Part shown: piece by piece, positions 62,280 to 64,000 of the stretch | Position numbering within the stretch: position 1 is the stretch's first letter | Layout of the letters: each line of letters begins with the position of its first letter | Source: Muraenolepis orangiensis | Lineage: Eukaryota > Chordata > Actinopteri > Gadiformes > Muraenolepididae | Assembly (NCBI GenBank): GCA_027704905.1 | Contig: CM051015.1 | Span: 15,496,692-15,560,691, forward strand | Direction: 5' to 3' | Length of the DNA: 64,000 bases | Made by a program: the position numbers and the translations under genes | The notes under the pieces: model-generated | Seen by the model: the letters and a program-made list of their open reading frames with translations, nothing else | What the model was told of the DNA's origin: nothing | The model's database searches: none

Positions 62280-62655
62280 ACAGTTCCTACCTGGTCCCTC
62301 AACTGTACTGTGTCTTGGTCCCCATTTGGGACTCTGGTTCCCTGGAAGTCAGTCTTTAGCCCCACCAATTAGACCAGAGGCTTCTAAATCAATACAATTA
62401 AACAGTCTTTCCCAGTCACGTGTTTAACAGTCTTTCCAAGTCTTTCACGTGTCCTTCTGCCTACTGCCGACCACATAACCACCACCTGTCTCCTGTCCCC
62501 TGTATGGACCTCCTTCAGAGGGTGGCCTCTTCCGCGTGGGACCAGAGACGAGGGTGTGGCTGCACGACACTGAGTTGGACATCTGATGGCGATACACGAA
62601 AGAAGAAGGGAAGAAGAAGACACAGAGGAGGAGTTCACTGGTTAAAGACGATCAT
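62280..62655. other. Intergenic DNA
   Basis: Contains two AACAGTCTTTCC repeats (62400, 62427). Nothing else is recognised. Confidence 0.5.
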
Positions 62656-62856
62656 TATTGTAATAGATATTATTAGTAGTAGTAGTAGTAGATATTATTA
62701 TTTTTATTAGTAGTAGTAGTAGTAGTAGTGGTAGTAAATATTATTATTAGTAGTAGTAGATATTATTTATTTATTTATTAAATGTATAATTCGTAGTAGT
62801 AGATATTATTATTATTATTAGTAGTAGTAGTAGTAGATATTATGATTATTATTAGT
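62656..62856. repeat. (TAG)n/(ATT)n array
   Basis: Alternating TAGTAGTAG and ATTATTATT blocks with GATATT links. Confidence 0.93.
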
Positions 62857-63085
62857 CCATCCATCCATCGTCTACCGCATCCATCGTCTACCCTGCTTCA
62901 GCAGGGGACTCCAAACTTCCCTCTCCCTGGCAACATCGACTAGCTCTGACTGGGGGATCCAGAGGCGTTCCCAGGCCAGCGTTGAGATGTAATCACCCCA
63001 CCTGACCTTGGTCTGCCCCGTGGTCTCTTCCCAGTTGGATGTGCCTGGAAAACCTCCCTCAGGAGGCGACCAGGAAGCATCCTTA
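62857..63085 (-). mobile_element. SFLRRVAGISLRDRV-family LINE, left part
   Basis: CCATCCATCCATCGTCTACC, then the reverse of the LLKLLPPRP/WERLGIPQSE/GKRPRGRPR region. It breaks off at GGAAGCATCCTTA and resumes at 63946 (ATCCTTACTTGATGCCCGAA), exactly where the 25,730 copy reads ATCCTTACTAGATGCCCGAA. Confidence 0.85.
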
Positions 63086-63945
63086 AACCCCCTATCCCCT
63101 AAACTCTGTCATTCCACAAGGCTGTGTGCTAAGCCCTCTCCTCTACTCCCTCTTCACTCACGACTGCACTCCTGTACATGGTACAAACACCATCATCAAG
63201 TTTGCCGACGACACAACGGTGGTGTGCCTCATCAAAAACAACGATGAGGCAGCCTTCAGGGACGAGGTCCAGCACCTGGTGGCGTGGTGCGCTGACAACC
63301 TGGCCCTCAACACCAAGAAGACCAAGGAGCTCATTGTCGACTTCAGGAAGACCAGAGCTGGCGCACACGCCCCCATCCTCATCAACGGAGCGGAGGTCGA
63401 GCATGTCTCCAACTTCAAATTCCTGGGGGTCCACATCTCCGAGGACCTCTCCTGGTCCCTCAATACTGCCTCACTGGTAAAGAAGGCTCACCAGCGTCTC
63501 TTCTTCCTGAGGAGACTGAGGAAAGCCCACCTGTTAATGTGTACACATTTTTACTGTACCTGCCATATATATTTTAATCTCAAACTGTTGATAGAACTGC
63601 ATATCCCTGCTCCTGTATATACATTTATATATGCTCACTTGTATATACATTTACGTTTATATATATTTATCCTGCTTTCAATAACTGCATACCCCTGATC
63701 ACTACCTGTTAAATACTTACTTACCTGTGTGTGTATATATATATATATATATATAGATATACCTATTATTATTATTATTATTATTATTATTATGCTCATA
63801 TCCCACTTTATACCTATAGACTGTCTTTTAACAGCTGTAAACTGTAAATTATATTACCATTCACTTTACTGCAACATTTGCACTCTGGTTAGATGCTAAA
63901 TTATTTTCGCTGTACTGTACTTTGAATATAATCAAATCTAATCTA
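63086..63945 (+). mobile_element. Nested LINE insertion with 7-bp TSD (RT with FADD motif)
   Basis: Encodes QGCVLSPLLYSLFTHDC-like RT motif, TIIKFADDTTVVCLI, DNLALNTKKTKELIVDFRK, VEHVSNFKFLGVHISED and KKAHQRLFFLRRLRKAH, then 3' UTR ending AATATAATCAAATCTAATCT. It is flanked by ATCCTTA at 63079-63085 and 63946-63952. The frame 63126-63540 is open, but the copy is 5'-truncated and inactive. Confidence 0.88.
63729..63793. repeat. (AT)n and (ATT)n in the LINE 3' UTR
   Basis: A short TATATA run (63735-63754) and about ten ATT units (63764-63793). Confidence 0.95.
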
Positions 63946-64000
63946 ATCCTTACTTGATGCCCGAACCACCTCCTTTCTATGCAAAGGAGTAGTGGCTCTA
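63946..64000 (-). mobile_element. SFLRRVAGISLRDRV-family LINE, right part (runs off the window)
   Basis: CTTGATGCCCGAACCACCTC then AAAGGAGTAGTGGCTCTA continues the host element interrupted at 63085 and runs past the window edge. Confidence 0.85.

Overview
This is vertebrate nuclear DNA, almost certainly from a teleost fish. Three intron-containing genes can be read by homology to well-known vertebrate proteins. The rest is introns, intergenic DNA and an exceptional load of microsatellites, minisatellites and fish-type LINE and hAT fragments. The microsatellite density would fit a codfish-like (gadiform) genome, but that is only an inference. No bacterial operons, CRISPR arrays, tRNA or rRNA genes were seen.

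Layout. (1) 1-2.8 kb: a 27-nt minisatellite, telomere-like repeats and an 800-bp polypyrimidine tract. (2) 2.96-17.3 kb, + strand: LYPD1, a GPI-anchored Ly6/uPAR protein in three exons (139 aa); its introns hold minisatellites, a 46-bp-arm palindrome and LINE relics. (3) 18.0-40.0 kb, - strand: GPR39, a class A GPCR of the ghrelin/neurotensin group, in two exons split by a 20.8-kb repeat-filled intron (399 aa). LYPD1 and GPR39 converge tail to tail, with poly(A) signals for the two strands within 16 bp. (4) 40-46.5 kb: intergenic, with GA-rich DNA, an ATAAAC-rich array, an L2-like LINE tail and a 22-nt minisatellite. (5) 46.66-58.9 kb, - strand: SLC35F5, a ten-TM drug/metabolite-transporter-superfamily protein, in 15 coding exons (514 aa in my model; the first two exons are less certain). 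Every intron is GT-AG and every phase closes. (6) 59-64 kb: nested LINE copies.

Most notable observations: the SLC35F5 exon-14 splice donor has been amplified into a roughly 30-copy 36-nt minisatellite; GPR39 has QRY in place of E/DRY and lacks the N-terminal histidines and second-disulfide cysteines known from mammalian GPR39; two hAT-like elements with 8-bp target duplications lie inside minisatellites; there is a decayed duplicate of an SLC35F5 exon and a strong candidate alternative terminal exon. I found no convincing wholly new gene system. The long open frames in the simple repeats are artefacts of repeat periodicity.
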